DNA of 52,590 nt. Origin: Helicobacter sp. (GTDB lineage Bacteria > Campylobacterota > Campylobacteria > Campylobacterales > Helicobacteraceae). The stretch lies in NCBI RefSeq assembly GCF_029067145.1, contig NZ_JAIEFA010000039.1:1-52590 (forward strand), written 5' to 3'. Below, piece after piece: positions 17,946-25,828 of this stretch; the stretch's first letter is position 1; every line of letters starts with the position of its first letter. The notes beneath the pieces are model-generated. The model did no database searches and was not told where the DNA came from. It saw only the letters and a list, made by a program, of their open reading frames with translations. A program made the translations under genes and the position numbers.

Positions 17946-19160
17946 TTACTTACGAGTTTTGCCTGAAATAATGAATCGTAGGGCATTAAGTTTGATGAAT
18001 CCCTCTGCATCGCTTTGATTATAGACAGAATCCTCTTCAAAAGTGCTATATGCTGCATTAAAAAGTGAATTTTTGGATTCTCTCCCTAGCACAATCACAT
18101 TGCCTTTATAAAGCTCCAATCGCACGATACCCTCAACTTTTTGCTGTGTTTTATCAATTAAAGCCTGCAAAGCCTCGCGCTCTGGACTAAACCAATAACC
18201 ATTATAAATTAAGCTAGCATATTTTGGCATTATTTCATCTTTTAAGTGCGTCTCTTCTCTATCAAGGCAAAGCGATTCTATTGCACGATGAGCTTTGAGA
18301 TAAATTGTTCCTCCCGGAGTTTCATAACAACCGCGTGATTTCATTCCCACATAACGATTTTCTACCAAATCCAAACGCCCGATTCCATGACGACAACCTA
18401 ATTCATTCAATTTAGCCCAAAAATTTGCTGGGCTTAACTTTTCTCCATTGATTGCGATTCCATCACCATTTTTAAACTCAATGCTAATCACTTCTGATTC
18501 ATTGGGTGCGTCTTTAGGAGAAACGCTCCAACGCCACATATCTTCTTCGGGAGCAACATTTGGATTTTCTAAAATCTGTCCCTCATAACTAATGTGAAGC
18601 AAATTTGCGTCCATAGAATAAGGGGATTTATTTGCCTTTTTTTCAATTTGAATCCCTGAGGATTCTGCGTATTCTAACAATTTTTCACGACTATTTAAAT
18701 CCCATTCTCTCCAAGGAGCAATGACTTTAATATCCGGATTTAGAGCATATGCACCGATTTCAAAACGCACTTGGTCATTACCTTTGCCTGTTGCTCCGTG
18801 TGAGATTGCGTCTGCACCAACTTGTTTTGCAATCTCTACCAAATGTTTTGCAATCAAAGGACGTGCAATGCTTGTTCCTAGCAAATATTCACCCTCATAA
18901 ATAGAATTTGCGCGAAACATTGGGAAAACAAAATCTCGGATAAACTCTTCGCGCAAATCTTTAATAAAAATATTTTCGGGCTTGATTCCTAGTTTTTGTG
19001 CCTTAGCTCGTGCAGGTTCTACCTCCTCACCTTGTCCAATATCCGCCGTAAAAGTTACAACCTCACAATGATAATTATCTCCGAGCCATTTTAGAATCAC
19101 ACTTGTATCCAAACCGCCACTATAAGCAAGCACGACTTTTTTGATATTTTTCTTACTCAT
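17946..19160 (-). CDS. argG: Argininosuccinate synthase
   Basis: Joins citrulline and aspartate with ATP in arginine synthesis. The 404 residues are the usual length. AYSGGLDTSV (13-22) is the PP-loop that binds ATP. The further signatures GATGKGNDQVRFE and SPYSMDANLLHISYEG are typical. It is monocistronic on the minus strand, convergent with the RND gene and divergent from the S4 gene. AAGGAG lies 6 nt before the ATG. No other arginine genes are in the window. Confidence 0.97.
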   Translation of the reverse strand: MSKKNIKKVVLAYSGGLDTSVILKWLGDNYHCEVVTFTADIGQGEEVEPARAKAQKLGIKPENIFIKDLREEFIRDFVFPMFRANSIYEGEYLLGTSIARPLIAKHLVEIAKQVGADAISHGATGKGNDQVRFEIGAYALNPDIKVIAPWREWDLNSREKLLEYAESSGIQIEKKANKSPYSMDANLLHISYEGQILENPNVAPEEDMWRWSVSPKDAPNESEVISIEFKNGDGIAINGEKLSPANFWAKLNELGCRHGIGRLDLVENRYVGMKSRGCYETPGGTIYLKAHRAIESLCLDREETHLKDEIMPKYASLIYNGYWFSPEREALQALIDKTQQKVEGIVRLELYKGNVIVLGRESKNSLFNAAYSTFEEDSVYNQSDAEGFIKLNALRFIISGKTRK

Positions 19161-19185
19161 TCTTACTCCTTAAAAATTTTGTGAT

Positions 19186-19191
19186 ATTATA
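19186..19191 (-). promoter_or_regulatory. Extended -10 of argG
   Basis: TGcTATAAT on the minus strand, 26 nt upstream of the argG ATG. It overlaps the divergent control region of the S4 gene. Confidence 0.5.
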
Positions 19192-19215
19192 GCAACAATT
19201 TAATATTCTTTTGGC

Positions 19216-19221
19216 TACAAT
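19216..19221 (+). promoter_or_regulatory. -10-like box of the S4-rlmN operon
   Basis: TACAAT, 24 nt before the ATG at 19245. AAGGA follows at about 19234-19238. Confidence 0.35.
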
Positions 19222-19244
19222 TTTGTAAATTTTAAGGATAAAAT

Positions 19245-19496
19245 ATGCGTATAGATAAGTTTCTGAATGCAGTGAATATCACAAAAAAACGCTCCACTGC
19301 ACAAGATATGCTCACAAGTGGTGTTGTCAAAATTGATGGAGCTATCATAAAAGCAAGTCGTAATATAAAAATAGGCGATGTTATTGAAATAGACTATTTG
19401 GAAAAGCCGCGATTCTATCAAGTTCTTCAAATCCCGGAACAAAAAACGATTAAAAAAAACGAATCGCATTTATACTACAAAGAAATGCAGAGATAA
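19245..19496 (+). CDS. S4-domain RNA-binding protein (Hsp15/RqcP-like)
   Basis: An 83-residue protein made almost wholly of one S4 domain. MRIDKFL at the start and a core of TSGVVKIDG...VIEIDY are the typical pattern. Proteins of this size (Hsp15 and RqcP) bind stalled 50S subunits with peptidyl-tRNA. Which of the two roles applies cannot be told. It heads an operon with the phosphorylase-like gene 4 nt on, then rlmN, which is a ribosome and tRNA modification context. Confidence 0.85.
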   Translation: MRIDKFLNAVNITKKRSTAQDMLTSGVVKIDGAIIKASRNIKIGDVIEIDYLEKPRFYQVLQIPEQKTIKKNESHLYYKEMQR

Positions 19497-19500
19497 GATA

Positions 19501-20076
19501 ATGATTTATTGTGCGGGTAAAATGGAGGCTTTTTCTTTTGCTAAAAGCATTGGTGTAGGGTTAATAGAATCCGCAATCAATTTGACGCGCTCTATTTTAT
19601 ATGATAGACCGGAGGAAATTATTTTTATTGGCACTTGTGGTGCTTATATGGATTCCATTCCTTTACTTGAAGTGTTTGAAACACAAAGTGCTGCAAATAT
19701 AGAATTATCTTTTTTACAAAAACAATGTTACACGCCTTTAAATAATTTTTTGACAAATGTTTCATGTGAAACAACACCAAAAGATTCTAATAATATTTTG
19801 TCACAAAATTTAAAAATCGTTAATTCCAGTAATTATATTACGACGGATTCCGCACTTGCTAAACACTTTGTGAAGCTTGGAATTTTTTATGAGAATATGG
19901 AATTTTTTAGTATTTTACAAGTTGCAAAGGCATTTGAACTTCCCGTGCTTGGAATCTTTTGCGTTACAAATCATACGCATTTGGAAGCACAAAAAGAATT
20001 TTTTGCCAATCACAAAGCAGCAATGGAAAAGCTAGAATCCTACATCTATTCCAAATCAAAGAATCTTAATCAATGA
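19501..20076 (+). CDS. Nucleoside phosphorylase-like protein
   Basis: A 191-residue protein similar to the PNP/UDP phosphorylase and MTA nucleosidase superfamily. IIFIGTCGAY near residue 40 is the phosphate-side glycine motif. The N..F region around 125-135 (YENMEFFSILQVAK) matches the ME(M/F)xxxxxxA active-site segment. It is shorter than classical enzymes (about 230 or more), with a compact N-terminus and GKMEAFSFAKSIGVG. The exact substrate is unknown. It overlaps rlmN by ATGA. The ribosome binding site is weak. Confidence 0.75.
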   Translation: MIYCAGKMEAFSFAKSIGVGLIESAINLTRSILYDRPEEIIFIGTCGAYMDSIPLLEVFETQSAANIELSFLQKQCYTPLNNFLTNVSCETTPKDSNNILSQNLKIVNSSNYITTDSALAKHFVKLGIFYENMEFFSILQVAKAFELPVLGIFCVTNHTHLEAQKEFFANHKAAMEKLESYIYSKSKNLNQ

Positions 20077-21161
20077 GCAAAGATAAAATGAAAATATTGA
20101 CACAGACAAGCAAGCAGAATATCTTTGATTTGACTTTGGAAGAATTAGGTGTCAATTTAGAACAAGCGGGATTCCAAAAATTTCGTGCAAAGCAGATTTA
20201 TCATTGGCTTTATGTGCATTATGAAACCAACTTTGACGCAATGAATAATCTGCCAAAAGATTTAAAATCCTATTTAAATGAATATTTTACTAGTCAAAAT
20301 ATCAATATAAACAAAAAAGAACAAAGCCGAGACGGAAGTATAAAATACCTATTTGCAACACAAGACAATCTAACTTATGAAGCGGTATTTTTAAAAATGA
20401 AAGAAGACAAATTCACTCTTTGTCTTTCTTCACAAATTGGTTGCAAAGTTGGTTGCAGTTTTTGCCTAACTGCGAAAGGAGGCTTTGTGCGAAATTTGAC
20501 AGCTGGAGAAATTGTTTATCAAGTTGTTGCAATCAAAAAAGACCAAAATTTACCAAATAACAAAGCAATCAATATTGTATATATGGGTATGGGAGAACCA
20601 CTAGATAATCTAACAAATGTTACGCAATGTATCCATATTTTAAGTGAATTAGACGGCTTAAATATTTCTGTGCGTAGGCAAACAATTTCTACAAGCGGAA
20701 TCGCTCCCAAAATCAAAAAACTAGGTATGCTTAATCTAGGAGTGCAGCTTGCAATCTCTCTACACGCAGTAAGTGATGAGCTGCGCACACAACTAATGCC
20801 TATCAACAAAGCCTATAATATCCAAGCAATTATTGATGAAATAGCAGCTTTTCCGATAAATAGTCGCAAACGCATAATGTTTGAATATCTAATGATAGAC
20901 GGAATAAACGATGATTTAGAAAGTGCAAAAAAACTTGTTACACTTTTGAACAAAATCAAGGCAAAAGTTAATCTAATCTATTTCAATCCCCACGAAGGCA
21001 GTCCCTACCAAAGACCACAACAAGAAAAAGTAGAAGCATTCCGAGAATTTTTACTTAAAAAAGGTTTATTTTGTAGCATTAGAGAATCCAAAGGCTTAGA
21101 CATTAGTGCTGCGTGCGGACAACTAAGAGAACGCGAAATCAATCAAAAAGGAAAAATATGA
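20073..21161 (+). CDS. rlmN: Dual-specificity RNA methyltransferase RlmN
   Basis: A radical-SAM enzyme that makes 2-methyladenosine at A2503 of 23S rRNA and A37 of some tRNAs. It has 362 residues. The cluster motif CKVGCSFC (about 127-134), the GMGEPLDN segment (about 172) and the late cysteine in SAACGQL (about 350) are all present. The last is the methyl-carrying Cys. An N-terminal RNA-binding domain occupies about residues 15-95. It overlaps the gene before (ATGA) and the tiny gene after (ATGA), so all are translationally coupled. Confidence 0.97.
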   Translation: MSKDKMKILTQTSKQNIFDLTLEELGVNLEQAGFQKFRAKQIYHWLYVHYETNFDAMNNLPKDLKSYLNEYFTSQNININKKEQSRDGSIKYLFATQDNLTYEAVFLKMKEDKFTLCLSSQIGCKVGCSFCLTAKGGFVRNLTAGEIVYQVVAIKKDQNLPNNKAINIVYMGMGEPLDNLTNVTQCIHILSELDGLNISVRRQTISTSGIAPKIKKLGMLNLGVQLAISLHAVSDELRTQLMPINKAYNIQAIIDEIAAFPINSRKRIMFEYLMIDGINDDLESAKKLVTLLNKIKAKVNLIYFNPHEGSPYQRPQQEKVEAFREFLLKKGLFCSIRESKGLDISAACGQLREREINQKGKI

Positions 21162-21250
21162 GCCTATTAGACATTATAATGATTGTATTTTTGGTTATTG
21201 TATTTATCGTAGGAATGGGAGCATTTCTATATTATGCTTACAAAAAATAA
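21158..21250 (+). CDS. Tiny hydrophobic membrane protein downstream of rlmN
   Basis: A 30-residue peptide starting MSLLDIIMIV and ending YYAYKK, with one predicted membrane helix spanning about residues 4-26 and a Lys-Lys tail. The start codon overlaps the rlmN stop as ATGA, and the ribosome binding site AAAAGGA sits in the rlmN tail. As remembered, Campylobacter jejuni carries an annotated small hydrophobic protein at the same place after its rlmN gene (Cj1714), which supports a real conserved gene. The function is unknown. Its size makes it easy to miss in automatic calls. Confidence 0.7.
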   Translation: MSLLDIIMIVFLVIVFIVGMGAFLYYAYKK

Positions 21251-21282
21251 TCTTATTGTTGATAAAATTTTGATTTAAATCC

Positions 21283-21357
21283 TCAACGAAACCAATAAAA
21301 TACTTTCAAAAGTAAAATCAAAAGCAACACTAAAAATAAAGAAAAAGAAAGTACCAT
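21283..21357 (-). CDS. Candidate tiny hydrophobic peptide gene
   Basis: A 24-residue frame on the minus strand starting MVLSFSLFLVLL and ending KVFYWFR: one hydrophobic helix with a basic, aromatic tail. It has its own compact control region: an extended -10 TGTTATAAT at 21394-21386, then AAAGGA at 21370-21365, 7 nt before the ATG. The same frame is open for 79 residues from a GTG at 21522, but that long form has no ribosome binding site. It could be a type I toxin-like or regulatory membrane peptide. It may also be chance in AT-rich DNA. Confidence 0.35.
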   Translation of the reverse strand: MVLSFSLFLVLLLILLLKVFYWFR

Positions 21358-21385
21358 TTCTAAATCCTTTATAAGTAATTTTACA

Positions 21386-21391
21386 ATTATA
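21386..21391 (-). promoter_or_regulatory. Extended -10 before the tiny minus-strand peptide
   Basis: TGTTATAAT read on the minus strand. It gives a leader of roughly 22 nt to the ATG at 21357. The 304-nt gap 21251-21554 otherwise holds only the ilvC promoter. Confidence 0.4.
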
Positions 21392-21513
21392 ACATTTTCT
21401 CTACCACGGATTCTAAATATAAAAATAATTATAATAAAAAAATTTATTAAAATATCTATTATATCAAGCCAATGAGTTCCACTTGGCAAAGTATCTGCTA
21501 AGGAAAAATGCAA

Positions 21514-21519
21514 TATAAT
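21514..21519 (+). promoter_or_regulatory. -10 box of ilvC
   Basis: TATAAT, 35 nt before the ilvC ATG. The leader contains AAAGAGGAA just before the start. No leader peptide or attenuator is visible. Confidence 0.45.
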
Positions 21520-21554
21520 CACGAATCTTACATTTCACTTAAAAAGAGGAAACA

Positions 21555-22580
21555 ATGGCATTAAAAGTTTATTACGACAAAGACTGCGATTTAGGACTTA
21601 TCAAAAAGAAAAAAGTTGCAATTATTGGCTTTGGCTCTCAAGGACACGCACACGCAGAAAACTTGCGCGATTCCGGTGTAGAAGTAGCAATCGGACTTTA
21701 TAAAGGTGGCAAAAGCTGGGCAAAAGCGGAAGCCAAAAACTTTAAAGTATTAGAAGTAAGCGAAGCAACAAAATGGGCAGACTTAGTAATGATTCTAATC
21801 CCTGATGAATTGCAAGCCGATGTATTCACGCGCGATATTGAACCAAATTTAAATGAGGACCAAATTATTGCATTTGGGCACGGATTTAATGTGCATTTCG
21901 GACAAATCAAAGCACCAAAAGGTGTAGGCGTGATTATGGTTGCACCCAAAGCTCCCGGACATACCGTGCGCAGTGAGTTTGTCAAAGGTGGTGGAATCCC
22001 TGATTTGATTGCAGTAGAACAAGATACAAGCAAAGGCGACGCAAAAGCCATTGCATTAAGCTATGCAAGCGCAATCGGTGGCGGACGCAGTGGAATCATT
22101 GAAACAACTTTCAAAGACGAAACGGAAACCGACCTATTTGGCGAACAAGCTGTGCTTTGTGGTGGCGTCTCTAGCTTGGTAAAAGCTGGATTTGAAACAC
22201 TTGTTGAAGCTGGTTATCCTGAAGAAATGGCATATTTTGAATGCTTGCACGAGTTAAAACTTATCGTGGATTTAATCTACCAAGGTGGTTTGGCAGATAT
22301 GCGCTATTCTATCTCCAACACAGCGGAATATGGCGATATGATAAGCGGACCACGCGTCATCAACGAAGAATCCAAAAAGGCAATGCGTGCGATTTTGAAA
22401 GACATTCAGGGAGGTAAATTTGCAAAAGACTTTATCCTAGAACGCAAAGCAGGTTATGCAAGAATGAATGCGGAACGCAAAAATTTAGCAAATCACCCAA
22501 TTGAAAAAGTCGGTACAAGACTTCGTGAAATGATGCCTTGGATTTCTGCGGGCAAACTTGTAGATAAAAGCAAAAACTAA
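21555..22580 (+). CDS. ilvC: Ketol-acid reductoisomerase
   Basis: Second step of valine, leucine and isoleucine synthesis. It isomerises and reduces acetolactate with NADPH and Mg. The 341 residues are a class I length. GFGSQGHAHA (26-35) is the Rossmann phosphate loop. GHGFNVHFG and the DETETDLFGEQAVLCGG segment carry the metal-binding acids, and the C-terminal knotted helices are present. It stands alone with its own promoter and a strong hairpin after it. Confidence 0.97.
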   Translation: MALKVYYDKDCDLGLIKKKKVAIIGFGSQGHAHAENLRDSGVEVAIGLYKGGKSWAKAEAKNFKVLEVSEATKWADLVMILIPDELQADVFTRDIEPNLNEDQIIAFGHGFNVHFGQIKAPKGVGVIMVAPKAPGHTVRSEFVKGGGIPDLIAVEQDTSKGDAKAIALSYASAIGGGRSGIIETTFKDETETDLFGEQAVLCGGVSSLVKAGFETLVEAGYPEEMAYFECLHELKLIVDLIYQGGLADMRYSISNTAEYGDMISGPRVINEESKKAMRAILKDIQGGKFAKDFILERKAGYARMNAERKNLANHPIEKVGTRLREMMPWISAGKLVDKSKN

Positions 22581-22590
22581 CCAATGACTT

Positions 22591-22620
22591 TTTATGTTTG
22601 CAACTTTTTGCAAACATAAA
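22591..22620 (+). terminator. ilvC terminator
   Basis: A perfect 13-bp inverted repeat, TTTATGTTTGCAA and its complement, around a CTTT loop, 10 nt after the ilvC stop. The stem is AT-rich, so it could work on both strands. Confidence 0.65.
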
Positions 22621-22693
22621 TTTATGCCACAGAATCTTTACAATCTCGCTCTTAACGCTTGATAAGATTTATCATTGCACTAAGGATTTAAAA

Positions 22694-23836
22694 TTGTTTT
22701 TCAATAAAAAATCTTTTCTAAAATCCGAAATCGCTAGACTCGCAAACGAGGGTTTGATTAACAGAACACAAGAAAGAGAGATTCTAAATTTTTATTCTCT
22801 TGATAAAGGTTCAGATTTTCCTTTTCTAGTCGTCTTTGCCTTTATCTTTATAGGGCTTTCTATCCTCACGCTTGTTGCTTATAATTGGCAAGAGATTCCG
22901 AATCTTTTAAAAACCTTTTTACTTCTCACCACACTTTTTGCCACGCATTTGGGAATATTTTACTCCAAAAACCCCTTATTTAAGCAGAGTTTTGGAATCC
23001 TAAGTGGGTTTGCCTTACTTGCAAATATTGCTCTACTTTCACAAATTTATCATCTAGGGGAGGATACTGCTTTAGCCTTTTTAAGTGTGGGCTGTGTCGT
23101 ATTGGTGTTGGCTTTTGCCCTCAAGTCCTCTGCCATTTTTCTTGTGGGCTATTTATTCACTAGTGTATGGTATTTTTTAAATCTTGTGGAATACTATCAC
23201 TCTATGAGCTTATTTATTTGTATTATTGCGCTTGGAATTATCGTGCAGAGTGGAATCCTTTTTCCCATCTCCTTAAATGCAAAAAAGATTCTTGCTTTGC
23301 CTAATTTTATATTTCTTGGTTTGTATCTGTGCAAGATTCAGGAAGAGAGCTTAAACCTATCCGCTTTTGCATGGCTTTCTCTCATCATTTTAGGCTTTCA
23401 TTTCAAGCCCTACAAAATTTATGCTTATTTTGCTTTGGCTTTAATCCTTGTTGTCTCAAGCTATTATCCTTTAGGGGATTCATTTTTGTCTCTCTCCTTT
23501 TCTTTACCTATTTTGCTTGTCGTATTAGGCGTTGTGAATCTATATTTTAAACACTATCCTTTAGGGATTCTCATCATCGGTTTTGCTCTGATGGATTTTT
23601 ATTCCCATTTATACTCCCTAGATACAATAATTCACAAAGGGTTGTATTCCTTTTTAACACTTCTTTTAGGCATTCACCTCATCAAAGAAAACCATACAAT
23701 CTCAGGATTGTTTGTTTTGTGCTTGTTGGCGTTGGTGCGCTATTTGGATTTGTTGGGGGATTATATCGGCGCAAGTCTTATATTTTTGTGCTTTGGACTA
23801 GGATTGCTTTTGTTTGCAAGGAGCAAAAATGCTTAA
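22694..23836 (+). CDS. DUF2157-type integral membrane protein
   Basis: A membrane protein of about 380 residues with roughly 10-12 hydrophobic segments after a soluble N-terminal stretch (KSEIARLANEGLINRTQ...). This layout and the LTLVAYNWQEIP motif fit the DUF2157 family. The frame opens at 22598, but that codon lies inside the ilvC terminator stem. TTG at 22694, with AAGGA 7 nt before it, is the better start. It overlaps the next gene by 8 nt. Such proteins usually sit beside a GDYXXLXY protein, as here. The function is unknown. Confidence 0.75.
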   Translation: MFFNKKSFLKSEIARLANEGLINRTQEREILNFYSLDKGSDFPFLVVFAFIFIGLSILTLVAYNWQEIPNLLKTFLLLTTLFATHLGIFYSKNPLFKQSFGILSGFALLANIALLSQIYHLGEDTALAFLSVGCVVLVLAFALKSSAIFLVGYLFTSVWYFLNLVEYYHSMSLFICIIALGIIVQSGILFPISLNAKKILALPNFIFLGLYLCKIQEESLNLSAFAWLSLIILGFHFKPYKIYAYFALALILVVSSYYPLGDSFLSLSFSLPILLVVLGVVNLYFKHYPLGILIIGFALMDFYSHLYSLDTIIHKGLYSFLTLLLGIHLIKENHTISGLFVLCLLALVRYLDLLGDYIGASLIFLCFGLGLLLFARSKNA

Positions 23837-24317
23837 AGTAAAATGGCTTTTAATTGCGTGTGGATTACAATTTGCTTTGATTGGCACAATGTTTATCAAT
23901 GCTTATTTGCCAATCTATTTCGGCACAGAAGTGAAAGTCATTGCCAAAGGATACGACCCTAGAGATTTACTTGCAGGGAATTTTGTGTGGCTAGATTATG
24001 GGGTATCTATGTATGCAGAGATTCCATTCAATGCAGAGGTTTTCGTATGTCTTGAAAAAGCAGATAAAAGAAATTTTATCTTTAAAGAGATTCTAACTAA
24101 ACCACCCAAAAATCAACTTTATATCAAAACAAAAGCTCCGAAAAGCGAATTTTCGAGTCTTTCTTTAGGAGGCATAGAAAAATATTTCACCACAAAAGAC
24201 AAGGCGCAAGAAATGCAAAGCCTCCTTGCCAAGCCTAACAATCAAGCAATTGTAACCTTGAAAATCTTTAGAGGCAAGGCAAGGATTGTGGATTTAAAGG
24301 TGGAATCTCATCAATAA
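23829..24317 (+). CDS. GDYXXLXY-domain membrane-anchored protein
   Basis: A 162-residue protein with one N-terminal membrane helix (about 4-25) and a periplasmic domain. PRDLLAGNFVWLDYGVS is the family motif (here GNFVWLDY). An earlier in-frame TTG at 23814 exists, but AAGGAG at 23818-23823 lies 5 nt before the ATG at 23829. It overlaps the DUF2157 gene, so both are made together and probably form a complex. The role is unknown. Confidence 0.82.
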   Translation: MLKVKWLLIACGLQFALIGTMFINAYLPIYFGTEVKVIAKGYDPRDLLAGNFVWLDYGVSMYAEIPFNAEVFVCLEKADKRNFIFKEILTKPPKNQLYIKTKAPKSEFSSLSLGGIEKYFTTKDKAQEMQSLLAKPNNQAIVTLKIFRGKARIVDLKVESHQ

Positions 24318-24335
24318 TTAACAAATGATAAGAAA

Positions 24336-25010
24336 TTATTGTATCACCACAGCAGCAAGGACATTAAAGGGATTGCACTCCGCTTCTCCCTCCCAATTAC
24401 CAAAAGGGCGCATATCTAGCACGCTAAGGAGTAAGCCCATATTGTTTTTAAGCTTATCTGCTAAGAGTTTTTCTAAATGCTTCGGTGCAGATTCCAAATC
24501 CGCTTCCTCTGGTTTAAAGTTAGGGCGATAAACGATTGGAATCTGAAAAAGAGCGACTTTAAACACTGCGCCCTTTGTGCTTTTGGTGTCCTCTTTATCC
24601 ACTCCTGCGCTTTTAAGTCTTTTGATTTGACTAAAAGCTTCCTCTATGAGAGAATTACACGCTCCACTAAACTCCCAAACATTTTTACCGATATTTAACC
24701 ATAGTTTTTTGGATTCCATATAGGCTTCAAATTTGAAATTTTTTCTGCACACCAAAAATCTACAAGCCCATTTTTTATCTCCTAACTCTCCTTTGTTTTT
24801 TGTTTTATACTTTATAGGATTCTCACTAAACACATAAGGAGTCAAAGAATGCAGCGCATAAGCATTTTTCTCCTCAAACATCATCGGAAAAATCCCCAAG
24901 CCCTTTTGTGCTTTGAGATTTACCGCAAATGCCTGTTCGCAAAACTCCACAAAAAAGGACTTAAATAGCCTCCCATTTGGAAAACTATCGGATTTATAAT
25001 AAGAATCCAA
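24336..25010 (-). CDS. Hypothetical protein with probable N-terminal frameshift
   Basis: A 224-residue cytosolic frame I do not recognise. It has no membrane segment and is rich in Lys, Phe and Glu. It contains EGEAECNPFN near the C-terminus. The frame opens at a TTG with no ribosome binding site. About 40 nt upstream, ATG at 25048 has AAGGAG 5 nt before it, but reads into another frame. Adding one A to the A6 run (25031-25026, minus strand) would join MSYELPKK to the main frame. Either the gene has a slipped homopolymer, or the assembly has a 1-nt error. It is convergent with the GDYXXLXY gene. Confidence 0.6.
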   Translation of the reverse strand: MDSYYKSDSFPNGRLFKSFFVEFCEQAFAVNLKAQKGLGIFPMMFEEKNAYALHSLTPYVFSENPIKYKTKNKGELGDKKWACRFLVCRKNFKFEAYMESKKLWLNIGKNVWEFSGACNSLIEEAFSQIKRLKSAGVDKEDTKSTKGAVFKVALFQIPIVYRPNFKPEEADLESAPKHLEKLLADKLKNNMGLLLSVLDMRPFGNWEGEAECNPFNVLAAVVIQ

Positions 25011-25144
25011 TAGTTGAATCTTTGCTTTTTTGGTAATTCATACGACATTATTACTCCTTATTGGTTGATTTTTGTAAATTTTAGGAATTTACTATATTTT
25101 GAAATGATTTAAAACAAAAGATAGAAATCTGCTTTGTTTTAAGC

Positions 25145-25150
25145 TATAAT
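25145..25150 (+). promoter_or_regulatory. -10 box of the DUF805 pseudogene
   Basis: TATAAT, 31 nt before the ATG, with AAAGGA at about 25169-25174. The control region looks intact although the gene is broken. Confidence 0.4.
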
Positions 25151-25180
25151 CTTAGCTTAATTTTTTCTAAAGGAATTAAG

Positions 25181-25538
25181 ATGACTTTTAATCAGTCGGT
25201 TAAATTTTGCTTCACCAAAGGATTCCTTAACATACAAGGCAGAGCAAGTCGGAGCGAATATTGGTGGTTTGTTTTGTATTATATTTGCTTGAGTTTAGCC
25301 ACCCTCAATCCTTGATGCCCTTATGCTTCAAGGACAAGGAATTATACCTATTCTTATGTTCTTATTGTTTGTGATTCCAGTTACCACGGTGGCAATCCGC
25401 AGACTTCACGATTTAGACCGCTCTGGTTGGTGATATTTGATTAGTTTTGTTCCTTTAATAGGTGGAATTATTTTGCTTGTTTGGTTTGTTTCTAAAGGAA
25501 CGGCTGGGAGAAATCACTTCGGAGAAGTCCCACAATAA
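25181..25538 (+). pseudogene. DUF805 membrane protein, broken
   Basis: The start reads MTFNQSVKFCF...QGRASRSEYWWFVLYY, the usual beginning of DUF805 (YhaH-type) membrane proteins. An extra C near 25303 shifts the frame, giving TGA at 25313. In the shifted frame the family core continues as ILDALMLQGQ...VAIRRLHDLDRSGW. It then meets TGA at 25431 where a second Trp (TGG) is normal, and runs on as ISFVPLIGGIILLVWF...GRNHFGEV to TAA at 25538. So there is one frameshift and one nonsense change in an otherwise complete gene of about 118 codons. The function of DUF805 is unknown. Confidence 0.8.
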
Positions 25539-25828
25539 GCCAACTAATGCACTATTGCAAGATTTGATTTATCAGTTGCAGCAATCCATAAACCAAAAGT
25601 AGATTCTACAATAGAATCTGCACTGGTGAGATTCCACAAATTATAGATTGTTTTGCCCGCTTGCGCTTTCTTGCAATGGCGCGACAGGAAATACAATCAC
25701 AAGAAAAAACAACACAATAATTTTATATTTCTTTTTATTATTTAGATTTAAGCTTATATTAATTTAATAATAATCGTCGTAAAATAACTTTTTGCTTTTT
25801 CAAACGCAAACAATTTCAAGGAAAAATT
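25539..25828. other. Non-coding stretch before the Na/Pi cotransporter gene
   Basis: No gene is seen. It holds a perfect palindrome, AGATTCTA-CAA-TAGAATCT (25600-25618), and a T- and A-rich tail that must contain the cotransporter promoter. No single -10 stands out. Confidence 0.5.

Noticed and set aside
21358..21522. Longer 79-residue reading of the minus-strand peptide before ilvC
   Set aside because: GTG start without ribosome binding site; the internal ATG has a full set of signals.
22598..22693. Upstream start of the DUF2157 gene
   Set aside because: The ATG lies inside the ilvC terminator stem; AAGGA and TTG at 22694 fit better.
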